Shown here: piece after piece, positions 1 through 8,291 of the stretch
Layout: every line of letters starts with the position of its first letter
Numbering within the stretch: position 1 is the stretch's first letter
Assembly: GCA_017416735.1 (NCBI GenBank)
Contig: JAFQBF010000106.1
Coordinates: 1 to 33,151, forward strand
DNA from: Bacteroidaceae bacterium
GTDB taxonomy: Bacteria; Bacteroidota; Bacteroidia; Bacteroidales; Bacteroidaceae
Reading direction: 5' to 3'
Length of the DNA: 33,151 nucleotides
The notes under the pieces: model-generated
Told to the model about the DNA's origin: nothing
Database searches by the model: none
What the model saw: only the letters and a program-made list of their open reading frames with translations
Program-made: the position numbers and the translations under genes

Positions 1-179
1 ACTTTGAAGCCCAGAGCACCCAAAGAAGCAGCTGCAGAAGCACCTGCCAAACCAGTACCAACAACGATGATGTCAAGACGACGCTTGTTGGCTGGGTTCA
101 CCAACTTTTGGTGAGCTTTATAATTGGTCCATTTTTCGGCTAATGCGCCTTCAGGAATTTTAGAATCTATAGTAGCCAT
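1..179 (-). CDS. sdhA: Succinate dehydrogenase/fumarate reductase flavoprotein subunit, N-terminal part (cut by window edge)
   Basis: Only the first 59 codons are in the window, starting at the ATG at 179 on the minus strand. The peptide begins [17 protein letters not shown] and reaches a dinucleotide-binding segment [19 protein letters not shown], the GxGxxG fingerprint that holds FAD in this subunit. In the complete enzyme this subunit carries covalent FAD and the succinate/fumarate site on the cytoplasmic side of the membrane. The cytochrome b gene lies 36 bases upstream on the same strand, the sdhC-sdhA order typical of Bacteroidetes and epsilonproteobacteria. In gut Bacteroidales the complex mainly works as a fumarate reductase in anaerobic respiration, so frdA would be an equally good name. 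The identification is firm although most of the gene lies outside the window. Confidence 0.92.
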   Translation of the reverse strand, partial: MATIDSKIPEGALAEKWTNYKAHQKLVNPANKRRLDIIVVGTGLAGASAAASLGALGFK

Positions 180-215
180 AATAAATTTATGATTTAAGAT
201 TGATGAATGATGAGA

Positions 216-896
216 TTAGCAACCGCCGCACAACCAATAGTACAATACAACAACGGCAAAGCCCAGAACTACGATAGTAGAGTAGATGTTACCAATCACT
301 CTCCAACGTTCGAACCAGATTTTGTTGTTCCATCCCAAAGTGTGCAATGCACTCCAGAAACCGTGAGTAAGGTGGAACCACAAAGCAGCCAACCATACCA
401 AGTAAAGGATAGAATAAACAGAGCATCCGAAAGTGTTCTGAATGTGATATACACCGTCAGTAGCATAAGTTACGTCAGCGTGGATACCCAACATGTGAAG
501 AACTTCCGGCAACTGCATCTTAGCCCAGAAATTGAACAAGTGCAAACCCAAGCCCAACAATACGATGATACCCAAAACGAGCATGTTTTGAGAAGCCCAT
601 TCCACACCCTTCGGTGTAGCGTTGACAGCATAACGTTCGCTACCACGGGCAGCACGGTTCTGCATTGTCAACCAGAAAGCGTACACGATGTGAACCACTA
701 CCAAGAAACCAAGTCCGGCAGTAGCAACCAAAGCATACCAGTTCGCACCCAAGAACGCACAAATCATGTTGTAAGCCTCTGCAGAGAAGATTGCAACAAG
801 ATTCATCGCCATGTGAAATGTAAGAAACAGGATAAGGGCGAGACCGGTAACGCTCATCACCACTTTCCTACCAATAGATGAATTACTTAACCACAT
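216..896 (-). CDS. sdhC: Succinate dehydrogenase/fumarate reductase cytochrome b subunit
   Basis: A 226-residue integral membrane protein, the haem-carrying anchor that passes electrons between menaquinone and the catalytic subunits. About five hydrophobic segments are visible (roughly residues 13-37, 53-77, 103-124, 160-178 and 200-222). Histidines H28, H69, H119 and H175/H178 lie within or at the ends of the helices, as expected for the axial ligands of the dihaem b558 family; which of them bind haem is inferred from position. The length matches the Wolinella-type single-anchor subunit. It is the first gene of the operon and is followed by sdhA. The start ATG at 896 gives MWLSNSSIGRK, the usual N-terminus. 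A good promoter lies about 75 bases upstream. A long reading frame on the opposite strand is only a shadow. Confidence 0.93.
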   Translation of the reverse strand: MWLSNSSIGRKVVMSVTGLALILFLTFHMAMNLVAIFSAEAYNMICAFLGANWYALVATAGLGFLVVVHIVYAFWLTMQNRAARGSERYAVNATPKGVEWASQNMLVLGIIVLLGLGLHLFNFWAKMQLPEVLHMLGIHADVTYATDGVYHIQNTFGCSVYSILYLVWLAALWFHLTHGFWSALHTLGWNNKIWFERWRVIGNIYSTIVVLGFAVVVLYYWLCGGC

Positions 897-967
897 AAAT
901 GATTGATTTTAGAATTATTTAATTTGTTAAACGAATATTTCACATCCAAACATAGTGTTTTTCCTTG

Positions 968-999
968 CAAATTTAGATTTAATATTCGGTAAATACAAA
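968..999 (-). promoter_or_regulatory. Bacteroides-type promoter of the sdh/frd operon
   Basis: Read on the minus strand, a TTTG (plus 996-999) is followed after 20 bases by TAAATTTG (plus 968-975), matching the Bacteroidetes sigma factor consensus TTTG / TAnnTTTG. Transcription would start near 960, giving a leader of about 65 bases before the sdhC start at 896. Confidence 0.7.
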
Positions 1000-1080
1000 C
1001 AATTCAAGAAATAATTCTCGCTAGAATGGCTCTCTTGTGAAGATTATTCGCTAATATAGCTGAAAAAACAAGAATATTCC

Positions 1081-1088
1081 TAACTTTG
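1081..1088 (+). promoter_or_regulatory. Probable -7 box for the PAP2 phosphatase / metallopeptidase pair
   Basis: TAACTTTG fits TAnnTTTG and lies 24 bases before the start codon at 1113. No clear TTTG is seen at the expected -33 distance, so only half of the promoter is supported. Confidence 0.45.
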
Positions 1089-1112
1089 CAGCGAAAGACG
1101 ATTGACTGATAT

Positions 1113-1703
1113 ATGAAAAAAGGAATTATCTTATGGCTGATTGGACTGATTATGGCCTCTCAGCTTCCTGCCCAGAATTGGGACATCAATACGGTGAAAA
1201 AAGTAAATGGCTGGGAGATGCATGATCTTAGCCGAGGTTTATCACATAGTGGCATCATCCTGCCGGTGGGCATTCCTACAGCTATGGGGATTTATGCTTT
1301 GATAAAGAAAGACCAGCCCAAACTGAAAGAAGCCATTTATATAGGTACAAGCGTCATTGAGGCTTTAGGCGTGACGTATGCCATGAAATACAGCTTCGAC
1401 CGCCAACGCCCTTTTGAAAAATATCCGGACAGAGTGCATCCTATCGATACAGAAGACAGCCCTTCTTTCCCATCCGGACACACAGCTGCCGCCTTCTCAT
1501 TGGCTACCTCATTGAGCATCACTTATCCTAAATGGTACGTCATTGCACCTTCAGCCGTTTGGGCTTGTGGCGTAGGATTGGCCCGAATCAATCAAGGAGT
1601 GCATTATCCTAGTGACGTATTGACCGGAGCCGCCATCGGTGTAGGCTGCGCTTTCGTAAATGTATATGTGAACCGTTGGCTAAACAAAGTGCTATTTAAA
1701 TAA
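1113..1703 (+). CDS. PAP2-superfamily phosphatase (secreted or membrane lipid phosphatase)
   Basis: A 196-residue protein with the three phosphatase motifs of the PAP2 superfamily: KYSFDRQRP (motif 1, KxxxxxxRP), PSFPSGHT (motif 2, PSGH) and ARINQGVHYPSD (motif 3, RxxxxxHxxxD). Histidines of motifs 2 and 3 form the catalytic pair. A hydrophobic leader ending in LPAQ looks like a signal peptide, and further hydrophobic stretches suggest membrane association with a periplasmic active site. Family members remove phosphate from phosphatidic acid, undecaprenyl diphosphate, phosphatidylglycerophosphate or lipid A; the substrate cannot be read from the sequence, and an LpxF-like lipid A role is possible but unproven. 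The metallopeptidase gene starts 8 bases downstream, so the two are probably co-transcribed. Confidence 0.88.
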   Translation: MKKGIILWLIGLIMASQLPAQNWDINTVKKVNGWEMHDLSRGLSHSGIILPVGIPTAMGIYALIKKDQPKLKEAIYIGTSVIEALGVTYAMKYSFDRQRPFEKYPDRVHPIDTEDSPSFPSGHTAAAFSLATSLSITYPKWYVIAPSAVWACGVGLARINQGVHYPSDVLTGAAIGVGCAFVNVYVNRWLNKVLFK

Positions 1704-1711
1704 ACATCAAT

Positions 1712-2575
1712 ATGAGACTAACAGGAAGAAGAGAAAGCAGTCATGTGGACGATCGCCGCCGTAGCGGTGGCAGTAAAAAAACCGGTATGGGTATCGGCGG
1801 ATTGGTAGTTGCCGCTTTAGTAGTATGGCTAATGGGAGGAAACCCGCTAAGCGTATTGACTCAAGCAGATTTAGGCAGCATGATAACAACGCAAAGCGGA
1901 GGTTCTTACGAGCCTACAGCCGAAGAGGAAGCTTTGGCCAAATTCTCCAGCCAAATATTGGCAGGAACAGAGGATGTCTGGACACAAGAGTTCAAAAAAA
2001 TGGGCAAGACTTATCAACCACCACGCCTGGTCTTGTTCACAGGCAGCGTGCAAAGCGGTTGCGGAGGAGCCAGTTCTTCGATGGGGCCGTTCTATTGTTC
2101 AGCCGACCAAAGTGTATATATCGATTTGTCCTTCTTTACCCAGATGAAGAAACAACTGGGAGCTGACGGTGATTTTGCATACGCCTACGTCATCGCTCAC
2201 GAAGTAGGTCATCACGTACAATATTTATTAGGTATATTGGACAGTGCCCACCAGCAGATGAGCCGTGTCAGCGAAAAGGAAAGTAACCGCATCAGTGTCC
2301 GTCTGGAGCTGCAAGCCGATTACTTTGCCGGTATCTGGGCTTACCATGATAACCGTATGTTTAATTCTCTGGAAGATGGTGACATTGAGGAAGGGCTCAA
2401 CGTAGCATCAAAAATTGGGGATGACTATCTCCAGAAACAAGCCCAAGGATACACCGTTCCTGACGCATTCAACCATGGTACTTCTGAACAACGAGTTCGA
2501 TGGTTACGCAAAGGCTTGAGAAATGGAGACTTGAGAGGTGGAGACACTTTCAGTCCTGCTTATAGTGACTTATAA
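1712..2575 (+). CDS. Neutral zinc metallopeptidase, YpfJ family
   Basis: A 287-residue protein of the putative neutral zinc metallopeptidase family (YpfJ-like). A basic, polar N-terminus with GGSKK is followed by one membrane span (about residues 26-42), so the catalytic domain probably faces the periplasm. The zincin motif HEVGHH is at 163-168, with E164 as the catalytic residue; E199 in ELQADYFAG is a likely third metal ligand. Two cysteines in the CGGASSSMGPFYC stretch (117 and 129) may form a disulfide typical of the family. Family members are widespread but their substrates are largely unknown. The gene follows the PAP2 gene with an 8-base gap. Confidence 0.88.
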   Translation: MRLTGRRESSHVDDRRRSGGSKKTGMGIGGLVVAALVVWLMGGNPLSVLTQADLGSMITTQSGGSYEPTAEEEALAKFSSQILAGTEDVWTQEFKKMGKTYQPPRLVLFTGSVQSGCGGASSSMGPFYCSADQSVYIDLSFFTQMKKQLGADGDFAYAYVIAHEVGHHVQYLLGILDSAHQQMSRVSEKESNRISVRLELQADYFAGIWAYHDNRMFNSLEDGDIEEGLNVASKIGDDYLQKQAQGYTVPDAFNHGTSEQRVRWLRKGLRNGDLRGGDTFSPAYSDL

Positions 2576-2707
2576 TATTGCCCGCGCAATGCTCCTAAAA
2601 TGCTCTCAAAACCCACAAGATATAAAAACCCCGTAATCCATTCTTTAATTTCAGACACGGATTGACCAAACCGTGACTGAAATCAACCAAACTAAGACAC
2701 AAATTGC

Positions 2708-2728
2708 TTAATCCGTGACACGGATTAA
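2708..2728. repeat. 21-base palindrome built on AATCCGTG/CACGGATT
   Basis: TTAATCCGTG and CACGGATTAA are perfect 10-base inverted copies around a single A at 2718. The same octamer core recurs in the larger palindromic elements at 15532-15617 and 31369-31455, so this may be a minimal or decayed member of that family. Confidence 0.7.
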
Positions 2729-2770
2729 CTTTTTCATCAACATCTTTCGGGGAATATATATATAAAAAGA

Positions 2771-2812
2771 CAATGTGGGTGTACATAATGTATTTTAAGC
2801 ACACCCACATTG
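2771..2812 (-). terminator. Probable terminator of the four-gene oxidoreductase/DUF1080 operon
   Basis: CAATGTGGGTGT (2771-2782) and ACACCCACATTG (2801-2812) form a perfect 12-base-pair stem with an 18-base loop. Read on the minus strand the stem is followed by TCTTTTTATA, giving a rho-independent terminator about 100 bases beyond the stop codon of the last gene of the operon. It could also stop readthrough from the plus-strand metallopeptidase. Confidence 0.65.
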
Positions 2813-2907
2813 AAGCATCGGCAAATAAAAGGGAACTTCAGACAGGAACGGCACTATAACCGATTCTTTTTCAGAAGGCCTGAAGTTACTGAAGAACTTA
2901 AAGCTTT

Positions 2908-4161
2908 TCATCCAAACAATATAGTACGCTGCTCCTTTCGGCTCCGTTCAGCCTCGAAACAGATGCGGTGACTTTCTACCGATTGTTCAATGCTTGTAAC
3001 CACATTTCTTCGATTCTCTTGAATGGCATCTATAAAATCGGCAACGATATTCAAATCTGCACCAGCATGGAAAGGTTGGTGAGCCAAATCAGAGAAATCG
3101 TACACCTCCTCTTTCGCTCCACGAAAACGGCATACTTTCAAACGGGTTTCATCACCATCAATTTCACCTTCAGTCAAACAGATGTGCGTCTCCCGATTGT
3201 CCTTCACCGTGAAAACATCCATTGAGAAATTTATAGTCACCTCACTCTCCATCTCCATGGAAACAATCTGATGATCTACCACATCATTGTCACAACGATA
3301 GACACAACGACCATAAAGCCCATATCGTAGCTGCTCCTCGATAACCTCATCAATGGTCTTACCCTCCGGTACATCAAAATTAGCAATCCAGTCCCGACGT
3401 ACACGATAAAGATCGACGGCTGAAAAGGGACATCTGCTTTCCACTTTGCAATCTACACATCGGGCAGCAGAGCCTTCGGGTGCATTTTTCTCCTTGAACC
3501 AACGCAAAGAGCCAAAAGAGGTAAGCTTACGGCAAGGAGTCTTTGTTAGCCACAACAAGAAGTCAATATCGTGACAACATTTAGACATCAGCATGGGATT
3601 CGTCACCGCTTCCTTCCTCCACAATCCCCGCACAAAGCCATGGGCAGTACGGTCCAATCCTACCGAAGTGCGATGATTGATGGAAATGATATTCCCTAAC
3701 TCACCAGAATCTACCAGCTCCTTGATTTTCATGAAATAGGGATGATAGCGAAGTACATGACAGACGGACACCAATACGTCATGCTTACGGGCAGCCTGAG
3801 CAATGTGCATACATTCTTCCAACGTTTGGGCGATGGGCTTCTCCAACAAGATATGATATCCTCGCTCAATAGCCTGCATCGTTGGTTCGAAGTGCATATT
3901 CTCTGGAGTACAGATCATAACAGCGTCGGCTTCGACTGGATGTTGAAAGAAATCCCGATAATCTACAAAACATTGACTTGCATCCAAGCTGAAACAATCC
4001 GCTACATGCTTTCGACGAATGTCATTCAGCTCCACTACACCAACCAGCTTCACCTTGTCCGGATGCTGCTTGACGTATTCCAAATATTTGTTTGTACGGT
4101 TACCGGCCCCTATTGCAACAATAGAGACCGGTCGCCTTGACTCATTCGAATGTATGCTCAT
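2908..4161 (-). CDS. Cytoplasmic Gfo/Idh/MocA-family oxidoreductase with cysteine cluster
   Basis: A 417-residue NAD(P)-dependent sugar oxidoreductase of the Gfo/Idh/MocA family. The N-terminal Rossmann fold starts with SIVAIGAGNRTNKY, a variant of the usual GxGxxG fingerprint, and the family EKP motif appears in ILLEKPIAQ near residue 106. The substrate domain follows from about residue 130. There is no signal peptide, unlike the paralogue at 6973-8271. A cysteine-rich stretch (CVDCKVESRC) and a later CVYRC in the substrate domain are reminiscent of a metal site. It is the last gene of the operon, 5 bases after the HEAT-DUF1080 gene, and probably reduces or oxidises a monosaccharide released or imported after the extracellular steps. 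The sugar is not known. Confidence 0.88.
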   Translation of the reverse strand: MSIHSNESRRPVSIVAIGAGNRTNKYLEYVKQHPDKVKLVGVVELNDIRRKHVADCFSLDASQCFVDYRDFFQHPVEADAVMICTPENMHFEPTMQAIERGYHILLEKPIAQTLEECMHIAQAARKHDVLVSVCHVLRYHPYFMKIKELVDSGELGNIISINHRTSVGLDRTAHGFVRGLWRKEAVTNPMLMSKCCHDIDFLLWLTKTPCRKLTSFGSLRWFKEKNAPEGSAARCVDCKVESRCPFSAVDLYRVRRDWIANFDVPEGKTIDEVIEEQLRYGLYGRCVYRCDNDVVDHQIVSMEMESEVTINFSMDVFTVKDNRETHICLTEGEIDGDETRLKVCRFRGAKEEVYDFSDLAHQPFHAGADLNIVADFIDAIQENRRNVVTSIEQSVESHRICFEAERSRKEQRTILFG

Positions 4162-4166
4162 AAATA

Positions 4167-6953
4167 TTATTTACTCAAATCCTTGATACGGACATTGCGG
4201 AACTTCAAGCCTTCGCCATGTCCCAAGAAACCAATGTGGCCGCTCTTGTTGAACAAGCCCGGGTGATTTTTCTTGTCAACGGTGTATGGATTCGTTTTTG
4301 AACCATCTTTAGAGACATTGTTTCCCTTACATGCCTTGCGGATGTTACCGTCCAAAATAACTTCACCATTTACTGTTACTTTTACGCGATCGCCCTTTAC
4401 CACGATTTCTTCCGTATTCCAAGTACCCAATTTCGGAAACTTCACACGCTTTGCCGGAATAATGCCATATACGGAACCATGCTGCTGATATTCGCGCAAA
4501 TTTTTGTAGATAGGAGCATCATGGTCAAGAATCTGGATTTCCATTCCATGGTAAGCAGCATCCACACCCATCGGTGTACGAATACCCACGCCATTGTTCA
4601 CGCCTTCTTTCATGAAGCAGAATTCAAAGCGGAATATAAAATCACTATATTCTTTCTTCGTATAGAGGTTACCACCATTACCATAATTGGCGCTTACACA
4701 AATAGCACCATTCATCGGTACATAATCAATGGTATTACCTACCCACTTGCTCATATCTTCTCCATCGAACAAAACCTCGAAACCATCCTTTGCTTCTTCG
4801 GGTGACAATTCAAATTTCGGAGAAGTTTCTACAGCCGGAAGCTTTTCCAACATCGACTTGATATCATCGATTGCATAGCCTGCATCGGCATCACCTACAG
4901 CCTCGAAACAAGTGATTGCCTTGTTCAACATCGCACGGATTTGTTCACCACCCAATGTCCCGATGTTCTTGGAAACAATCGTACGGACTGCACTTGCCGC
5001 AGACGCTGCATTCGGCTGATTATCCATATAAGGTGCTACCACCAACAAGGCCTGATAGGTATGTGTTTCACCCAACAAACCAATCAAACGGTTCTGCAAC
5101 TTCACATCCGAAGCCAATTCCAATGCCTTGGCATACGACTGGAATTTCTGGATAGGTTTCTGTCCAGACTTTGCCACCAAATCAGTATAACGATTCAAAA
5201 TAGGCTGTGCATTGGCTTTATCAGCTTGAGCCATTTCATAAAGAACAGGAATCATTTCACCATTGTCAATGGTCAACAGAGCCTTGTAAGCCGCTTGCTT
5301 ATGATTGCCTTCGTATCCCTTGCGGATTTCAGCAATTGCTTCTGAAGTGCCTACCTGAGCCAATACCGGATAATATAGAGAAACATTGGCCGACTGATTC
5401 ATACATGGCTGGATAGCAGCCAATTGGGCTTCTTTCGTCAACGGGAGGAGCGCCTTCTTCATAGCCTCTTGAATAGCAGGTACTTCCTTTCCCTTTTCAA
5501 GCAATTGCGCCAAACGGTTGAAATGAGACGGTTCTACTACACCCGCCAAAGCCTGGAAAGCAGCTTCGCTGATAGATGCATCTGATGAAGCAAGCATAGC
5601 AAATACCTTGTCTGCAGCTTCCTCCATACCACGCAATGAAGCGATACGCAAAGCCGGGAGCAAAACATTCTTTTCACCATCCAAAGCGTTCAGTACACCT
5701 GCGTTAACCTTACCACTGAAAGCCAACAAAGCCTTTTCTGCAGCATCCGAATGAGTACCACCCAATTGAGCAACCAAAGCAGACAATGCACTTTCACCAC
5801 CAATCTTGCCTGCTGCGCCTATGGCAGCCAGAACCACTTCCGTATCGGCAGCAGTCATTTGAGCTATTACATTATCCACTTGCGATGCAACATGATTGGT
5901 TCCCAACCAATTCAAGATGTCTGCCTTGACTGTCGCTCCTGATTTTCCTTTCAAAGTCTTGGCCAAGATAGCATACCAAGCCTCATCAGCAATACTCTCA
6001 GACAAGCGCAAAGCGTTGACTCTATAATCGCGGTTCGAATCTTTCAATGCTGAAGTTAAATAAGGAAGAGCTTTCTTGCCATCCACTGCAACAATTACAT
6101 CAAGAGCCGCTCCGCGAACATACGGTTTATCGGTGTCTTTCAACAAGCCCTTGGCAGCTACCACCGCTGACTTGGTTTGACCTTCCTTCACCAACTTCTG
6201 CAACAAACGAAGATAAGCAGCTGTAGCGTCACTACTTTCCCAATCATAGTTCACTTTCTTGGCAGCTTTACCCAAAACAGGGATTGACAAAGAAGTACCA
6301 CATTGTGCCAACGATTGATAAATGGCACGAGCCGTAGCAGCATCCGCATTCTTCAGCCACGCAATCAAAACCGGTTCAGCCGAAGCCAACTTCTTGATAC
6401 CGGCAGCATGAGCCAAAGTTGCCTTTGGAGCAGCTTCCTTCTTCATCAGGTCAAGCAAAACGTCTTCTGTTCCTGGGATAAAAGTCAATCCAGTGATGGC
6501 CCACTCTGCCAAATACTCATCGTTCAAGTATTTTACAAAAACAGGAGCATCCTCAGCTTCACCGCAAATTCTCAGCAAAGTGAGCAAAAACGCTTTGTTC
6601 GGGTTGTCAGTACATGCATCCAACGCTTGTGCCAGACCTTTTCTGACCAACGCTTTTTCCGCATCCTTACCTGGTGTGGTAGCATACGCCACTACCCCAT
6701 TCAAAGCATACTCTACAATTGCATTCTTTCCATCGGCAGCAGGAACCAACATACCAGCCACCTGTGCTATTCCTTCGGCACCGGTCGAAACCAGTTCTCC
6801 CATCACTGTATCGAATACTTTCTTCTCTGAAGCAGGAAGCTGATTCAACGCATCGGCAATGATGGTTTCCGATGTGCGCATACGGGCATCTTGCGCCATC
6901 GAGCTCCACGGTAACAAAACCGCAAGAGCCAATATGATAAACAATTTTTTCAT
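4167..6953 (-). CDS. Secreted HEAT-repeat protein with C-terminal DUF1080 (3-keto-disaccharide hydrolase-like) domain
   Basis: A 928-residue protein when started at the ATG at 6953; the frame extends to a TTG at 6971, one base after the upstream stop, but the ATG puts the signal peptide MKKLFIILALAVLLPWSSMAQ at the very N-terminus and is preferred. Residues of about 30-690 are alanine- and leucine-rich alpha-helical repeats of HEAT type, with recurrent AL..L/AVLAAIGAAG-type units. The last 204 residues, from FEVLFDGEDMSKW, are a DUF1080 domain, a concanavalin-like fold known as the 3-keto-disaccharide hydrolase domain. The fusion suggests a scaffold presenting the catalytic domain to a partner or polymer. 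It lies 19 bases after the Tat-type oxidoreductase and 5 before the cytoplasmic one. Catalytic activity on keto-sugars is family-based inference. Confidence 0.85.
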   Translation of the reverse strand: MKKLFIILALAVLLPWSSMAQDARMRTSETIIADALNQLPASEKKVFDTVMGELVSTGAEGIAQVAGMLVPAADGKNAIVEYALNGVVAYATTPGKDAEKALVRKGLAQALDACTDNPNKAFLLTLLRICGEAEDAPVFVKYLNDEYLAEWAITGLTFIPGTEDVLLDLMKKEAAPKATLAHAAGIKKLASAEPVLIAWLKNADAATARAIYQSLAQCGTSLSIPVLGKAAKKVNYDWESSDATAAYLRLLQKLVKEGQTKSAVVAAKGLLKDTDKPYVRGAALDVIVAVDGKKALPYLTSALKDSNRDYRVNALRLSESIADEAWYAILAKTLKGKSGATVKADILNWLGTNHVASQVDNVIAQMTAADTEVVLAAIGAAGKIGGESALSALVAQLGGTHSDAAEKALLAFSGKVNAGVLNALDGEKNVLLPALRIASLRGMEEAADKVFAMLASSDASISEAAFQALAGVVEPSHFNRLAQLLEKGKEVPAIQEAMKKALLPLTKEAQLAAIQPCMNQSANVSLYYPVLAQVGTSEAIAEIRKGYEGNHKQAAYKALLTIDNGEMIPVLYEMAQADKANAQPILNRYTDLVAKSGQKPIQKFQSYAKALELASDVKLQNRLIGLLGETHTYQALLVVAPYMDNQPNAASAASAVRTIVSKNIGTLGGEQIRAMLNKAITCFEAVGDADAGYAIDDIKSMLEKLPAVETSPKFELSPEEAKDGFEVLFDGEDMSKWVGNTIDYVPMNGAICVSANYGNGGNLYTKKEYSDFIFRFEFCFMKEGVNNGVGIRTPMGVDAAYHGMEIQILDHDAPIYKNLREYQQHGSVYGIIPAKRVKFPKLGTWNTEEIVVKGDRVKVTVNGEVILDGNIRKACKGNNVSKDGSKTNPYTVDKKNHPGLFNKSGHIGFLGHGEGLKFRNVRIKDLSK

Positions 6954-6972
6954 ACGTCTTAATTTCTTCAAA

Positions 6973-8271
6973 TTACAACTTCCAAATTCCTCTCATCGGT
7001 TGGTCTATCAATCGGTTGGCAGCCTCGTCATTGATAAACTGCTGTGCTACCGGATCGAAATGCAGGGTACGGTTCAGCCGAAGCGCACACAAGCCCATGT
7101 TCACGATGTTGGCACTGCGATGACCGTTCATTTCGTTCAAAGCAAAGAGTTCGCGGTTCTTGATACACTTGATGAAATCGGTGTTCTGAGGTTCCGGATC
7201 AGGCAATTCAGCAATGATACTCATGATGTCAGGAGCCGGTTTGCCGTCCAATTCGCATTCAAAGCCTTTGAAGACCTTCCCCTTCGGACCTTCGATGTAA
7301 GGCACTTTGTTACCGCTTTCAAAACCTTCGCCTTCGAGCACGATCTGGCAACCGTCTTCATAAGTATAGGTAATCTTGCGCCAAATACCAATGGCATCCG
7401 GATGTTGTTGAGGAGCATCTACTTCCACCTTGATAGGGTTGGTATCGTCCTTACCCAAAATGTATTGCACGGGGTCGATGTAGTGCTGACCCATATCGCC
7501 CAATCCACCGCCGTCGTAGTCCCAATAACCACGGAACGTAGAGTGTACGCGATGAGAGTTGTAAGGCTTGTAAGGAGCCGGACCCAACCACATGTCGTAA
7601 TCCAATTCGGCAGGAACGGGTTCTGGAGTCAAGTTTTCCTTACCTACCCAATAGAATTTCCAAGTAAAGCCGGTTGCTCCGGAAATTGTAACCTTCAACG
7701 GCCAGCCCAACAAACCGCTGTCCACAAGTTTCTTCAACGGTTCGACGGTCGTACCCAAGCCATAGAAATTATCCTTGAAACGGAACCAGGTATTCAGACG
7801 GAAGATGCGGTTGTTCTGCTTGACGGCTTCCACCACCCGCTTGCCTTCGCCGATGGTACGGGTCATAGGCTTTTCGCACCAGATGTCCTTACCGGCCTTG
7901 GCGGCTTCAATGGCCATCAATGCATGCCAATGAGGAGGAGTGGCAATGTGAACCACATCCACATTCGGGTCCTTAATCAAGTCACGGAAATCGTGATATG
8001 TCTGGAATGTTTCATTGAATTTCTTTTTGCCCAATTCTACCGCCTTCTGCAAATGACTCTTATCAACATCGCAGACTGAAACCAAACGGCATGATTCATT
8101 GCTGGTAAAATGGTAGCTGCTTCGACCGATACCGCCTACACCAATAATCCCCTTGGTCAGCTGGTCGCTCGGTGCAACATGTTTGGAACCACCCAATACC
8201 TTGCTCGGTACGATGGAAAACAAACCTATTCCACCCATTGTCTTCAGGAAATCTCTTCTATTGGTTCCCAT
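6973..8271 (-). CDS. Exported (Tat-type) Gfo/Idh/MocA-family oxidoreductase
   Basis: A 432-residue oxidoreductase whose N-terminus, TNRRDFLKTMGGIGLFSI, is a twin-arginine signal, so the protein is expected to be folded with its cofactor in the cytoplasm and then exported. A Rossmann fingerprint GIIGVGGIGRSSYH follows near residue 41, and the family motif occurs as CEKPMTR near 132. The substrate domain includes WLGPAPYKPYN, RGYWDYDGGGLGDMGQHYID and other stretches typical of Bacteroidetes secreted members of this family. Tightly bound NAD allows such exported enzymes to oxidise sugars at C3 and reduce another molecule. It sits between two DUF1080 genes (20 bases after one, 19 bases before the preferred start of the other), consistent with oxidation of a glycoside followed by cleavage of the keto-intermediate. 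The substrate is unknown. Confidence 0.88.
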   Translation of the reverse strand: MGTNRRDFLKTMGGIGLFSIVPSKVLGGSKHVAPSDQLTKGIIGVGGIGRSSYHFTSNESCRLVSVCDVDKSHLQKAVELGKKKFNETFQTYHDFRDLIKDPNVDVVHIATPPHWHALMAIEAAKAGKDIWCEKPMTRTIGEGKRVVEAVKQNNRIFRLNTWFRFKDNFYGLGTTVEPLKKLVDSGLLGWPLKVTISGATGFTWKFYWVGKENLTPEPVPAELDYDMWLGPAPYKPYNSHRVHSTFRGYWDYDGGGLGDMGQHYIDPVQYILGKDDTNPIKVEVDAPQQHPDAIGIWRKITYTYEDGCQIVLEGEGFESGNKVPYIEGPKGKVFKGFECELDGKPAPDIMSIIAELPDPEPQNTDFIKCIKNRELFALNEMNGHRSANIVNMGLCALRLNRTLHFDPVAQQFINDEAANRLIDQPMRGIWKL

Positions 8272-8291
8272 AGTATATATGTTTTTTTGAT

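Larger units (their letters stand above)
2576..2907. other. Convergent intergenic region with two palindromes, no gene
   Basis: This 332-base gap separates convergent genes. It holds a near-perfect 21-base palindrome at 2708-2728 and the terminator-like hairpin at 2771-2812. Fragments of the word CACGGATT/AATCCGTG also occur near 2656-2675. A 71-codon frame on the minus strand is repeat-derived and low in complexity, and is not believed to be a gene. Confidence 0.6.

Noticed and set aside
2595..2810. A 71-codon minus-strand frame in the gap before the oxidoreductase operon
   Set aside because: Its sequence comes from the local CACGGATT palindromes and the terminator hairpin; repeated NPC.GLSNLC-like wording reflects DNA repeats, not a protein.
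6859..8079. A 406-codon plus-strand frame opposite the Tat-type oxidoreductase
   Set aside because: Antisense shadow running across two real genes; no domain recognised.
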